NCBI GenBank assembly: GCA_036873135.1
Contig: JAPTYO010000001.1
Location: forward strand, 40,696,774 to 40,760,773
DNA: 64,000 nt
Direction of reading: 5' to 3'
DNA from: Clarkia xantiana subsp. parviflora
Lineage: Eukaryota > Streptophyta > Magnoliopsida > Myrtales > Onagraceae
Made by a program: the position numbers and the translations under genes. Positions 12,801-24,299 of this stretch are shown piece by piece. Every line of letters starts with the position of its first letter. Position 1 is the stretch's first letter. The notes under the pieces were generated by a model, which had not been told where the DNA came from, did not search any database, and worked only from the letters and a program-made list of their open reading frames with translations.

Positions 12801-13330
12801 CGTCTCGAATAAGTGAATTGTTATATTAGATATTATGTTCTAACACGGTCTTATATATAAAGAACTAACTCTTCAATTGAGTTCTAGCTACTATGAAATT
12901 CAGATCGGCCACTTTAACCCTCTCAGTGGAAGGTTTCACTTTTAAACAGCATCGTCCAGATTTAATATCATGTTATAATAAAAATAAAAAATGCACATTT
13001 TTGGTAATAAAAAAACGTACACTTAGACTACCAGAAAAAAAGATCAACATGACTTAAAATTTAGTTATTCAAATATCAACCGAACCGATAAGTTTGCCAC
13101 CTCTGAATCTATCCAGAAAATGATTTGCATGAATTTATTTAGATACACAATAGACCCCAATGCAACAAACACTTGTTCATAAGAACTTTAAAAACATTGA
13201 AAGCCAATGAATCAAACAATCTAGACCAACCAATGATAGGTTGATCGATCAAAGAATCAATTGAGAGTTCTTGCAAATTTCAAGAACTGATGAATGAACT
13301 AAAACCAAACAAAAAGTTTCATTTTTTTCT
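12801..13330. other. 3' flank of the zinc-finger gene
   Basis: AT-rich non-coding sequence downstream of the minus-strand zinc-finger gene. It should contain the 3' UTR and polyadenylation region, but I could not place a specific signal. Confidence 0.4.
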
Positions 13331-14050
13331 TTAGCAGATCATAATTCCACTCTCTTCATTTGCTTCATCATCTGCAGGAGCCGGAAGGTTGAGATCGATA
13401 AGTGCAGCCGGAACTCCATGAATCTCCGGCTCGACAATAACACTCGACCTGTCATCCAAATTCGATCCTAAAAAATGCGATCTTTTGTGACCCCCTAGTG
13501 CTTGTCCCGATCGAAAAACCCGATAGCAGATCGGGCATTCGTGCTTGTAATTCTTCGAAACCCGGGTTTTTTCATTTTTCCAGATTTGTTCTCCTCTGTT
13601 CATCTTCTTCCGGCATGAAGATGCTGATATGTGCCCAGAAAGAGCCTTTCTTGTGTCAAACAACCTTGTACATACAGGACATTCTTGTTTATTGTCAAGG
13701 TTGTTCCTTTTGGACTCAAACTTTACATTTCCATGTTCATAGCTGCTAACACCAGAAGATTCAGCTGATTTCAAAACCCTAATTCGAATCGGGGACGATT
13801 TAGATTCAAAAACCACTGGATCGCTCTTGATCGGCCAATTATCTCTCGATAACATCATCAGACACTTCGCAAGTTCTTCTTGCTCGTCTTCTTCGATCTC
13901 AGAAACCGACGTCTCGGAATCGGACTCAGACCAATTGTGATCACTTGCCGTCTTATCGGAATGGCAAGCCATGTGGCCGCACAATGCTTTCATCGATTGG
14001 AATCCTTTTCCACATTCTTTACACACATTGGAGCAATTACTACCATTCTG

Positions 14051-14083
<33 letters not shown>

Positions 14084-14323
14084 AAGAACAGCTAAATCGG
14101 AAAATCGCCTCGTTTTCTTCGGATTCGTTCTCAGACCGTAAGTAGAACTCTCAAAAGCCTGCAACTCTCTCTTGCTATTGCAATTCCGAGCAGCATTATC
14201 GTCGAATTCATCACGATCGTCTGCTAAATCGATCGGAATCGAAACCCTATGGGACCTGAGGTGGCCACCTAGGGCTTTCCCACACGGATACCTCTTTCCG
14301 CAGAATTTGCAGATAAATTTCAT
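13331..14323 (-). CDS. ZAT-like C2H2 zinc-finger transcriptional repressor
   Basis: Predicted plant nuclear transcription factor of 330 residues, encoded without introns. Finger 1 is C5-H25 with KALGGH. Finger 2 is C101-H121 with KALCGH. Finger 3 starts at C215 with KALSGH, but its last ligand is C237 rather than His, making it C2HC-like. Finger 4 is C263-H283 with QALGGH, the plant-specific DNA-contact motif. A His/Gln run (81-92) comes from CTG/CAG-type repeats, and an acidic stretch precedes the LAKCLMMLSRDNW motif (151-163) typical of ZAT proteins. The C-terminal DLNLPAP (310-316) is an EAR motif, known to recruit TOPLESS-type co-repressors. The ATG places finger 1 at the extreme N terminus. 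Target genes are unknown. It resembles Arabidopsis ZAT1/4/9-like proteins; the exact orthologue is not certain. Confidence 0.93.
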
Positions 14324-14335
14324 CTTATTTGCAGA

Positions 14336-14374
14336 TCAAACCAGCTGAAAACCAAAATCGAAGGACCGATACAT
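14336..14374 (-). promoter_or_regulatory. Possible upstream ORF in the ZAT-like leader
   Basis: A 12-codon frame (MYRSFDFGFQLV, stop TGA) ends 12 nt before the main ATG and lies in the likely 5' leader on the minus strand. The same frame stays open upstream to 14,716, so longer versions are possible if transcription starts further up. If the leader includes it, it could lower translation of the zinc-finger protein. The transcription start is not known. Confidence 0.35.
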
Positions 14375-15627
14375 CTCTGACCTCGAATTCATCGGAACTG
14401 ATGCTGGATTCAGTAGTAGTAGCTCGAGATCGGAGTTGGGGAAGCAGAGTCGGCAAGATCGAACTCCATTGGAGGTAAATATTGGAGCTTCGAGTGATGA
14501 CGATGAAGAAGACGAGGAATCAGTGTGTGGGTGCAAAGAGAGCACTTTTTGTGGTGGTGTAGTTGGAGGAGGAGAATTGAATTGTAACTGTATTGTATGC
14601 ATGGAAGCAAAGATTTTAATATGGTGAAGAGGAAATGAAGAGAAGCACGTGGCAGGAAGCGAGTGACGATCTCTTTGTCTGATTGGACGGCTTGATTTCG
14701 TACCATTATTTTGCATTGATTTTAGCTTTAATACACTAAAAAAAAAAAGTTTCGGCTAAAATAAACTCGAGTTTATTTCAAATTGATTTCTCAGCCATCA
14801 GATTATGCATGTGTAAGAAATATTTTTATCTCTCATCAATTATGATTGATTCTCTCTCATGATCTATCGGCTGAGAAATCAAGTTTAAATAAACTCGACT
14901 GCATTTTAGCCAGCTAAAAAAAAAATGTTATTTTGTATTTTTATTTTTTTTATCAATCGTGCCGATTATATTGATTATATTAAAGGAAAATATATTACAA
15001 GCTACAAATCAGAAAACGACCGCTTTGGAGGGACCAGTAAACATCCAAATCCCGAACAGGTAGAGCAAGTACCAACAGAAAAACATAATTACATCCGGAA
15101 ATAACTAAACTAAAACGCCAGATCGACTTAACGGTAGAGATGACCTCAGGCAAAGGATAACATCTTGGTGATGAGGATTCAAACTGATACAACAACGAAT
15201 TCAAGGCCGACAAGGCTAGCAGATGACCTGCACAACAAGCGATACCAGACAGGACTCACAATAAATCTAAAACACAAACAACTCCATTAACACACGAAGA
15301 TGACTGCATGACTGATGTATAGATTTCTAATTGGTAGGAGCTGGCCGAAACCAGGTTACCGAAGTGCCCCTGACTGTGGAACATCCGCGAAGGACTAACG
15401 CACGAGTGGGGTGCCATAAAAATACTCTGCTTCTCTCTAAGGATAAGGGTTTTACAATGAGATACAACCGCGAGCGCGGTCATATCGTGGATACCCCGAA
15501 AGGTACATATCATGCATTCGTTTGTGTGATGAACGGAGCGTTGGTTCTGACGAACTATGGGTTCAGCTGGAACGGGTAGATGGGGAGGGTAGTGGGTTGT
15601 ACCGCCAAGATATAGTCGAGTTTGAGC
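14375..15627. other. Upstream region of the ZAT-like gene and unassigned sequence
   Basis: Immediately upstream of the zinc-finger gene is its presumed 5' leader and promoter. At 14,750-14,920 there is a short imperfect inverted repeat pair (TAAACTCGAGTTTATTTCAA versus TTTAAATAAACTCGAC), which may be a small MITE. Positions 15,000-15,560 hold only short open frames that I do not recognise. Confidence 0.35.
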
Positions 15628-16116
15628 TTAAACAATGAACAGCATCCACGACGGCGCGTGGAGGGACGATGGCGACTGGCGCACGGCATATTGGGGGTGG
15701 AGGTGGACCGTGGCGGCGCATGGATTCCCGTCTCGGCGCGTGAAGGCGTGTTTCCGCGCGCAAGGCGGCGAGTGGTATGCACGCGCCTCTGCAGTAGGTG
15801 CGTGGGTGGAGCACACACGACGCGTGAGTGCCGCGTGTGGCGACGCATGGGAGCGCGTGGAGGCGTGTGGGAATATGTGGAGGTGGTTGTTGTGCTGGTG
15901 GGGGAGGGGTCTTTGTGCGGGCTCGGGGGTGCTGGTGATGGTGAGGGTGAAGGGGAGGACGTGAGGGGAGGGGGTGAGGCGGACTCCGTGATTTAGCGAG
16001 GCGGAGGCGGATAGTGGGTTGAATGCGAGGTTGAACAAGGCCATCCGATGTGGTGGGGTTTCTGACTTTGGCTTAGGCTTAGACTTAGGCGTATGCTGGA
16101 GGAAGAGTTGTTCCAT
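15628..16116 (-). CDS. Uncertain ORF, possible first exon or gene fragment
   Basis: An ATG at 16,116 opens a frame of about 162 codons. The first 60-70 residues (beginning MEQLFLQHTPKSKPKPKS, rich in Ser, Pro and Leu) look more protein-like than the rest, which is His/Arg/Pro-rich and open mainly because the DNA is GC-rich. A chloroplast transit peptide is conceivable but not demonstrable. No domain was recognised and no splice partner could be placed. It could be a gene fragment or a chance frame. Confidence 0.2.
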   Translation of the reverse strand: MEQLFLQHTPKSKPKPKSETPPHRMALFNLAFNPLSASASLNHGVRLTPSPHVLPFTLTITSTPEPAQRPLPHQHNNHLHIFPHASTRSHASPHAALTRRVCSTHAPTAEARAYHSPPCARKHAFTRRDGNPCAATVHLHPQYAVRQSPSSLHAPSWMLFIV

Positions 16117-16379
16117 GCTCACGACCGACAAGAGAGTTTGCAGAAATCAGTGACTTCCCATCGGTTTTTGAATCTCCAGAGGGAGTTATCTAACTCCTGC
16201 AGAAGCAAAGCTATTCAGAAGTTAGAGAGAATAGTGACCTTGGAGAAGCTCATTATTTTGTAATTTAGTGTTTCAATTTTTTTTCAATTCGGTATTTCAA
16301 ATATTATATTTTTCGTCCTATTTTAGAATTAGTTAGAAGTGACAATCCTATGTAAATTTCGTTAAGCAATGATCAGGCT

Positions 16380-17060
16380 TTTCTATTTATGGTTTGTGAT
16401 TTTTTCCGACCAGACTTACTAAACAATCAGTACATGCAACGACTCCGTTAACATAGTCCCTGGTTTGAGAATTTTTCCGACCAGACTTACTGAAAAATCA
16501 GTACATGCAATGGCTTCTTCAACGTAGTGTCACTATGTAATATATTCGAACGCTCATGCTCATGATTTGAGTTTTTTTTTTCCCGACTAGACCAGTGAAC
16601 AGCCACCGCATGCACTGACATCGTCATCGTAGCCGCACTGGCAGCCTAGTATAGTTAAGAAGTTGGTATGTTAAGTAAATTCTAATCGCATTCTCATATG
16701 CTTGACATGATATGTGGGTCCGGTGGGACGTTATATTTTAATGGGTGACCGCGACGTGACTTCTCAAGGGTTTCGAACTTGAGTTTTGTGAGAAAAATCA
16801 CATGAGAGTAAATGCTATTAACAACTATACCACCACTGCTAGTGGTAAGTATCAGATTAATTGCTTTCACTATTTTTCTCTTAAAATTAACGGCAAAACA
16901 TGTTTTTTAAGCATCAAATGAATTATTAGTGGCGACTTAGACCCATTTTGTTAATGTAATGAATGAACTTTACTGCTCACACGATTTGAGATTTTCTTCA
17001 ACCAAACTTAATGAATAACCAGCGAATTCACTGACCTCATCAGCGTAGCCCACCAGCAGT
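16380..17060. repeat. Dispersed degenerate repeat
   Basis: At least four diverged copies of a block built on TTTTCCGACCAGACTTACTG, then 'cagtacatgcactgac' and 'tcgtcaacgtagcc', occur near 16,398, 16,473, 16,575 and 16,990. Between them is unrecognised non-coding DNA. Confidence 0.5.
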
Positions 17061-17133
17061 CTAGATTGTATCGGGTCCTTTCTTTGACTAAGAAAATATA
17101 TATATATATTTTTTTTAAATAATATTTTTTAAA

Positions 17134-18646
17134 GGGTTGATAACTATGAAAGTTCTGAATTTTGACCCATGTTAACCTGAGAGGTCTGAATTTTAAAAAA
17201 TTAATTTGGAAGGTCTGAATTTTCAACTTTGTTGAAATTTGGTTTTCCGTCCATTTTTAGGGTTAAATTTAACAGAATTGTGTGAAATGACGCTTTTACC
17301 CCTTTTTCCGGAGCTTTGGGCGGCCTTGGCGATCATCGACGGTGTTTTCCGACAAAGAAGAATGTTTTTTTTAATCTTTAAGGGGCATTTTTGTCTTTTT
17401 CAGGTCAAGCATGTGAAGGGCACACTTTGGTGGGAGAGCATTTTCGGGATTTAAGTTTATTTCCGGTCACATGCCAAGCATGTGACCAAATTCCGTCAGT
17501 TTTAACCAGTGTTATCAGAACCGGACCGGACCGGCGATCCGACCGGGTTCGAACCGGAACCGGTGCCGCCCACGGTCCGGTTCGAATAAATCCGGAGGAT
17601 GTAAGCGAACCCGGTTCAATATCCGGTTTTTCGTTGAACCGTCCGGTTTTGAGCAAACCAGACGGTTCTCCGGTCCGCCGGTTCAACGTCTCAAACCCTA
17701 AATTCCCAAATCTAAATCAACAACCGTCCAAATTCTATCCAAATCGGTAATTTCCAGAATCCAATCCAATTCAAAAATCCAAATTCAATCTCATATCTCC
17801 TAATTGCAATGCATATATCATCATCATCTACCTATGATTATGAAGAACATAACACTCGTTCATTCATCCATCTCCTTCAAAGGCTTCGAGCAGAGCACCA
17901 CCTCTTCACTTCCAAGCATGCAACTGGAGCTGGGTTAGATCAATCGAAGCTTTATAAGGTCAATCGACTCAACTCCAGCGACAAAAGCACGAACGATGAT
18001 GCACGAATGTCAGCCTTGTTGGAGAGTGTCCCATAGAGATGGACAGTGTCTCTGTGCAAATCCGAATCTCTTCTTCTCGAAACCTTAGCTGCTGATTTTT
18101 CCCGAGCGTGACCGCCAGACCGCCGTTTAACTCATCATCATCTCTGCCGTCCATCACCATCAAGCATCCCACTTTCCTCTTCGTCCCCATTCCATCACTG
18201 CCGTCCGTAACTTCATAGAAGGGAGAAGAAAGCTAAACTGGAGGAAGAAGCTAGGAGGGAGAAGATGAAGAAACTTCACGAAAGCAAGGAGGAAGCTTGA
18301 AAGGTATGCAGGTTGAGAGGGAAAGCTAGGAGATGAAGAAACTTACGAGAGGGAGGATAAGGCTTGAGAGAGAGATGAAGCTTCTGAAATTTGAAGAGGT
18401 TGGAGCTTAAAGGTAATAATGCAGCAGCCGGACCGGGTTCGAACCGGGTCGAACCGGAAACCGGACCACTCTCTGGTTCGGTGTCCGGTCCGGTTCTGAT
18501 AACACTGGTTTTAACGACAAAAATTGATGGAGACCTCTTATATCAAAAAAGTTGAAAATTCAGACTTTCCTAATTAATTTTTGAAAATTCAGACCTCTCC
18601 GGTTAACATGGGTCAAAATTCAGACATTTTATACGTCTTTAACCCT
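17134..18646. mobile_element. MULE-type non-autonomous element carrying a nested hAT
   Basis: Inverted terminal repeats of roughly 110 bp face each other: GGGTTGATAACT... at the left and the complement of ...AACCC at the right, sharing blocks such as TCTGAATTTTGACCCATGTT. The 9-bp flank TTTTTTAAA occurs on both sides (17,125-17,133 and 18,647-18,655), consistent with Mutator-like elements, although the low-complexity sequence makes the exact boundary uncertain by a base. The interior, excluding the hAT at 17,507-18,507, contains AGGGTTAAATTTAACAGAAT and a CATGTGACC motif that are also present in the element at 25,551-26,128. Confidence 0.65.
17507..18507. mobile_element. hAT-type non-autonomous element with perfect 8-bp TSD
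   Basis: Terminal inverted repeats CAGTGTTATCAGAACCGG and its complement CCGGTTCTGATAACACTG bound a 1,001-bp element. The 8-bp target duplication GTTTTAAC is perfect (17,499-17,506 and 18,508-18,515). Subterminal repeats of the CCGGACCGG type are abundant at both ends. No transposase was seen. It is related to the truncated element at 4,262. Confidence 0.85.
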
Positions 18647-18971
18647 TTTTTTAAAAGAATTTACGGTTTACCTATAAAAATATTTTGTTTATTTTTTATT
18701 TTTACTTTCTTTATAAAAATTATTTTAACCATTTTCAATTTTTTTAAATTTAACCTTAATGGATTTATTTAGTTAAATTTTGTATTGTTACTTTCTATTT
18801 AATGGTGGTAACAATTCTAGAATCTAGATTATGTCGTGGCATTTAAAATTATAAAAGGGTGTTCTTCACATAAAATGATAAAACTTTCCTGACCTCTTGG
18901 CCAAGACATAAACTTCAATCCCTGAGCTTGAAACACCAGAGTGAAGCTGCAGCGTCCTCTACACAAAAGCA
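18647..18971 (+). promoter_or_regulatory. Upstream region of the gankyrin-like gene
   Basis: About 325 bp between the MULE and the ATG, AT-rich up to about 18,900. It should include the promoter and 5' UTR. A TATA element cannot be assigned with confidence. The MULE insertion therefore lies within a few hundred bases of the start codon. Confidence 0.4.
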
Positions 18972-21900
18972 ATGAATATGGAAACAGATGCCCCATTGCA
19001 GCGACAATTAGTTAAAGATGATGATCTCTTCAAAGCAGCTGAATCCGGGGATTCTTCCGAGTTCAGGGCGCTTTCGCCGGAGCAGCTCTACAAATCCCTC
19101 TCTCTCCGTAATGAAGACGGACGCTCCCTACTTCATGTTGCTGTCTCCTCCGCGCGTGCAGAGGTGCGATTTAGAGCTATTTTGTTGATTCATTGTTTGG
19201 ATGCTGAAATTTGCTTCAAATTGCAACATCTGGTACTCGCCTGCTCGGTTCTTATACAGGTCTGCTTAGTTGAATGAAAGGTCGGTTGTAGTATTCCATA
19301 GAATCTGTCACTTTAATTGTTGTGAAGGATCAGTTTTGATTTCTTGTTTATCTTAGTTTTTCATTCAGCTTATACTATCTGCAGTTATCTGTATTTCAAT
19401 TTGTGATTTTTTGTTTTGTTTTTTGCTGCTTATTTGTTGATCTATAAGCAGGTACCTGGAGTTGAAAGTGGTTCTAACTATGTCTTTAACACTTTGCCTC
19501 TGCGAAAATAAGATTTTTCGATGGTTAGGGTTTAGTTGTTTTAGAAACTCTACATTTCAAGATACGCCTTTCGTGAACTGAAAAAATCAACCTGAAACAA
19601 GTAGTTTGCATTTGAAGTCTTACTTCGTATCAGTATCTACTTCCCATAGCCAAGTTTGGAGAATTAGTTCTGTCCTGCTTTCACAAAATTAACTTACCCC
19701 TTCTTGTGCTACAAATTGGAGAAGAATGCCTTCAATGAAAGATTTAGTGTATGTAGTAATACATATGCCAGTAAATTGATTTGGGTCGGTTTTTAGTTTG
19801 TTTATGGTGAATAACCAAGCAGCTTGCATTTGATGCTCAACTGGATTTCAGATCGTTGCACCCTTATGGTTGTAGGAGTATCTTGCTTATAACAGTTCGT
19901 GTTGGATATTTTTTGGATAGAAAGTTTGTGTTGATTACTTTAGCTAGTCAATTAGACGTTTGAGAAAACTTCTGTTCGTGGTTGGAGAGTAACTTATGGT
20001 TCGGTATTGGTTGTTCACTATATTCTTTCCTTGAATCTTTTCTTCTTGAACGAATTGATTCAGGTTGTTAATATACTGGCTGATGCGGATAAGTCTAAAA
20101 CTGTAATCAATTGCAAAGATGAAGAAGGCTGGGCACCACTTCACTCTGCTGCTAGCATCGGGAACAAACAGATTGTGGAGATTTTGCTAAGTAAAGGTGA
20201 CTAGATTTCACTCATTCTGTTCTTCGGTTTATGCAACCAAGTAGAAAGATCATCAACATTATGTTGCCTTTCCAATTTTTCATTTAATCATATCAATGAC
20301 CTTTCTTTTGTTATTTCCATGAATTAGGCTCGTGTATGGGCCATTATTCTGCTGAAATAAAAATTAAATCACACATTCACCTATCACCTTAAAGTTTTCG
20401 GACAGTTGGTCAAGTTGTTAGTCTAAACTTTATCATGGTATCAAAGCGCGCAGATTCATCACACCTTCACCTATCACCCTAAGGTTTTAGGACAGTTGGT
20501 CAAGTGGTTAGTCTAAACTTTCACATTGATTACTGCGTGATCTCTTTTTGTATCATTCTCGTGATGATTTTACCTGTTAAAGAAGACGTTTTGATATCAT
20601 CAAGAATTCGATTATGTGGTCTATCTTCCCGGACCAATATTTCCTGAGTAAATGTGACAAACTCTTGATAACAGGGGCGGATGTCAATCTAAAGAACGAT
20701 GGAGGGCGTACAGCACTTCATTACGCTGCCAGTAAAGGACGGGCAGAAATAGCTGAATCTCTTGTTTCACATGGAGCGAATATCAACGCCAAGGATAAGG
20801 TTTGTACTTCTGTATCACGTGTTTTGATAGACAGTTAAGTTTTGACTCTTTATTAACATATCTATGTTCTGACAAAGATCTCATTTTCAGCAATTTCTTT
20901 TACAATATTAATTGTTGAGTTAAGAAACTAAAAACAGTCGTAACTATATGTCATGTTGCTATTCGTTGTCCCAGATTTAAAATGTTGATATTCGGTTTAC
21001 AAACTATCAGATTGGTTGATTTCAACTTTTATCTCTTAAAATTGACGGAAAAAAAAATGTTTTTTTAGTATCAAATAAGCCTAAACCATGTGCAACAAAT
21101 TTGATACTTCAGAAAAGTAGAAAACAACATCTTTTTATTGCTTAAACATCAATTTTAACGTCAAAATCAGTTGAAAAAAAATGGAAAGCAGCAAATCTGA
21201 TAGTTTAGACACAGAATATTAACATTTTAAATATATGGCAGCGATTAGCAACATGGTCTATAGTTGAGTCTGTTTTGAGGTCCTTAATTGTTCGACATGT
21301 ATGAAATTTAGGTGGGCTGCACTCCATTACATCGAGCAGCCAGCACAGGCAACTCGGCTTTGTGTGAGTTTTTAATTGAGGAAGGAGCAGAAGTCGACTC
21401 TGTTGATAAAGCTGGTGAAACCCCTCTAATGACTGCTGTTATATGCGAGAATAAAGAGGTTAGTACAGCTGATTGTTTACCTCCTGACTTCTTGTTGTTA
21501 ATGGTGGTCCAGTTACATAGTAAGTTCAAGGCTTAAAAACCTAAAAACAGTCTCAAATATAGGTTATGCTGCTAATCGTTGTCTCATATTTTGAATCACA
21601 TATTTTAAATGTTGATTTTTGGTGTCCAGCAATTAAATTTGTTGCTTTCTACTTTTTTCAACTGATTTTTGTTAAAATTGGCGTTTTAAGCAACGAAAAC
21701 ATGTTGTTTTCCACTTTTCCGAAGTATTAGATTTGTTGCTCATGGTTTCATAATTATTTGGTGTTTAAAAATCATTTTTGTTATGTCAATTTTAAGAGAA
21801 AAAATTGGAAATCGACAAATTTGATAGTCACTGAATATTAAAGTTTTAAACTTGAGACAACTATCAACGACATAGCCTATAATCGTGACTGTTTTTAGTT

Positions 21901-22523
21901 TCTTAACCCTAAGTTCAATTGCTAAGATGGTTATTCTATTCTCTATCTTTGGCAACTGATCTTCGGTGCCCCGGGCGTGGTAGCATTTGAGGTTTGCGCA
22001 TTGTAGTACATTTTTGCTAGAACTTTAAAGTGTAAAATTGTACCTGTGATCAACCTGAAATTTAGGTTATGATCCAAAAATAACAACTGAAAATTCTAAT
22101 TTTGAGCTAACTGAAGTTTTTAAGTATATGACCACTAAACAACTATCTTATAAGATGATTATTCGAACAAATGCAAATATTCTCATATAAGTCGTCCTGA
22201 TCGCCATTGCAGTGTTTTGGACTTGCAGCTTCTGTTTATCAAGCATGATATGATTTTTGGACTTTCAGCTTCAGTTTATGAGCTTGATATGATTTGCCAA
22301 ACTGGAAATGATGTATAGTTTTGCATATGAGTGTTTATTCTTTCATGAGGAGACCATGTTCTTAATGCTGTTGATTTGTGATTGAAAATAGGTGGCTCTG
22401 CTCTTGATACGGCACGGGGCAGATGTCGATGCAGAAGACAAAGAAGGTTACACGGTTCTCGGGCGGGCATCAAGCAACCTGCGACCGGGGCTTGTGGATG
22501 CAGCTAAGGCAATGCTTGAATGA
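18972..22523 (+). CDS. Gankyrin/PSMD10-like ankyrin-repeat protein (5 exons)
   Basis: Predicted homologue of the 26S proteasome assembly chaperone gankyrin (Nas6/PSMD10), which in other eukaryotes binds the ATPase subunit Rpt3 through ankyrin repeats. Exons: 18,972-19,163; 20,064-20,196; 20,675-20,799; 21,312-21,458; 22,392-22,523. All have GT-AG junctions and phases that join, giving 242 residues, about the length I recall for the plant proteins. The protein is almost entirely ankyrin repeats: SLLHVAVSSARAEVV (from about 52), WAPLHSAASIGNKQIVEILL (about 87), TALHYAASKGRAEIAESLV (about 120), CTPLHRAASTGNSALCEFLI (about 153) and TPLMTAVICENKEVALLLI (about 187), with a final weak repeat (about 216-238). 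Introns 3 and 4 each carry a MITE of the same family. A generic ankyrin protein is the alternative, but length and architecture favour gankyrin. Confidence 0.9.
20376..20521. repeat. Short tandem duplication in intron 2 of the ankyrin gene
   Basis: Two copies of about 56 bp containing GGACAGTTGGTCAAG and TTAGTCTAAACTTT (20,376-20,431 and 20,466-20,521) are separated by 34 bp that includes ATGGTATCAAAGC, reminiscent of a tRNA-Met primer binding site. It may be a scrap of a retroelement. Confidence 0.55.
20917..21283. mobile_element. MULE-type MITE, copy 1 (intron 3 of the ankyrin gene)
   Basis: A 367-bp element with ends GAGTTAAGAAACTAAAAACA and the complementary right end. The flanking 9-bp direct repeat TTAATTGTT (20,908-20,916 and 21,284-21,292) is perfect. 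Internal blocks (ATGTTGATATTCGG, GTATCAAATAAGCC, TTGATACTTC) are shared with the copies at 21,532, 25,061, 28,256, 29,554 and 30,244. Confidence 0.8.
21532..21910. mobile_element. MULE-type MITE, copy 2 (intron 4 of the ankyrin gene)
   Basis: A 379-bp member of the same family with ends GCTTAAAAACCTAAAAACAG and GTTTTTAGTTTCTTAACCCT. The 9-bp flanks AAGTTCAAG and AAGTTCAAT agree at 8 of 9 positions. Confidence 0.78.
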
Positions 22524-23900
22524 TAGATGATGAACTCAACACTGACAGTGAGACAGTTCTAAAGTTTGTTTGCTTTTTTTTTTTTTTGGTAAAGGAAAAC
22601 AGACTGAAACAGACTCATTCTCAGTTGGTTGGGATTTAATTTGTTTCAATTCTTGGAGCTAATTAGTAGTCTCAGAATGATTAGAAGTTGTATTAGCTAG
22701 TGCAGTGCATAGACACAAATAATTTGTTTTAGGATTTTGTGCAATCAATGGTTTTTCTTAAAGAACCATGTGGGCTTGGAAAGAATCAACAATCATACAA
22801 ACATTAATTAGAGGGTAATGGTGAAAATGTATCACCATTTGCACACTATTTTTATGAATTAATTCAACATGGTTTGCTTAACTTTGTTAGATTTGACCTA
22901 CAGAATTGTGGTGTATAAATTAGATTATGATACGCCATAAAATGAGTAATTTTTAAGTTTAAAACCCAATCATGCTTATTCTTCTGACTTCAAAAAATAG
23001 TATTGTGTAATATAGCACAATAAGTAAATTTAAGCTTTAAAATGTATTAGAAAAAATAAAATTATATGATAAATATATTTATTTCATTTTATAAACTATA
23101 ATATAAAATACTTTTAAGTATTTTTGTAATTAAAAAGGCATAACTTTTTCTACCGTATTTTAATTTACAAATAGATTATTCAATGTGAAAGTAGACGTGG
23201 AATTTTTTTAAATTAAATCATATATTTCTAATTACGTATACAATTATATATATAAATATAAAAATTAAAATATGAATTTCTATTCAAAATGTAAGTTTAT
23301 CATATATTATGATAACGTGCATGAGTGAGTGATTTTTTTTTGTGGAAAGTGAAAGGGGAATTATTACTTGGCTCATCTCGTTATGTAATATTCAGACTCT
23401 TATAAGCAAATTATATATTTGAAACGAGACGTAGTCATGACTGGACAATTACCCCTTTCAATTTTTTATGATGTACATTTTTTCCTTAAATTTTGTAATT
23501 ATTATCAAGTTAAGCTTTTAAAATCTTAAATTTACATTACGAGAAAGAAATTATAACTACTAACTCAAATGTTATCTCATAAACAGAATTTCTAGTTTTT
23601 GTCTCATAAACAGAATTTCTAGTTTTTGTTCATGCATTTGAACATAGCATCACATTGACTCTATTAACATATCATCACCAAAAACTAATATAGCTAAGAT
23701 GCATGTGCATGATTAATTTATATAAAATGACAAAATATAAACTAGATTAATCAATCAAAATAGCATCATTCCCATGTGGAACTGTCAAGTCAGTTAACGT
23801 AAATATATAAATATAAATCATTACGGCAAATAGAAAAATCCTTTTGAAAGCAATTAAAATTTAAAGCATTAATTAATTCCTGTGTGTAATGGCCTTTTTG
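22524..23900. other. Intergenic region after the ankyrin gene
   Basis: The first few hundred bases should be the 3' UTR of the ankyrin gene (a T run lies at 22,575-22,588). The remainder is strongly AT-rich. A short tandem duplication of CAGAATTTCTAGTTTTTGT occurs near 23,584-23,630. No gene was seen. Confidence 0.5.
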
Positions 23901-23929
23901 GAAGCAAACGAACGGAAGAAATTGCCTCT

Positions 23930-24168
23930 GCACAGACACAGAGAGAGAGGATTGGAGCTGTGGCGAGGATCCATCTCGTTGCATTTGTGGCCAAACAACC
24001 TGAGCTGTCGGTGGAAGGCTCGTCGGTCGGACGGACGGACCCACTCCCCTGAAACACCCACAATTTTCTTGTCTTGTCTTTCCTCTGCATTATTTTCAAT
24101 CATCGCATTCCCCCATCCCATATCGTCATTTCTAGGGTTCCTGTCTCCACCGTTGTTGATTGGAACCG
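23930..24168 (+). promoter_or_regulatory. Probable 5' UTR exon of the macro/CRAL-TRIO gene
   Basis: A more GC-balanced stretch, starting with an AGAGAGAG run at about 23,940, ends in TGGAACCG|GTAAGA at 24,168, a good splice donor. This fits a non-coding first exon, with the ATG in a later exon. The transcription start and acceptor are inferred; CTGCATCAG near 24,335 is one possible acceptor. Confidence 0.5.
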
Positions 24169-24299
24169 GTAAGAATGATGTGCTGATGATCTTCTTAGAG
24201 ATTGTGTAGATCTTGAATGCAAGTATAGATTGGATGCTCTGTAGTTGTCAAGTTTGGTGATGGATGATGATTATTTTTCAAATCTTCAGCTTTTGATCA

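Noticed and set aside
14336..14716. A 126-codon frame upstream of the zinc-finger gene as an N-terminal extension
   Set aside because: It is closed by a stop before the zinc-finger ATG and is not in a position to be joined without a splice. The sequence is low-complexity leader.
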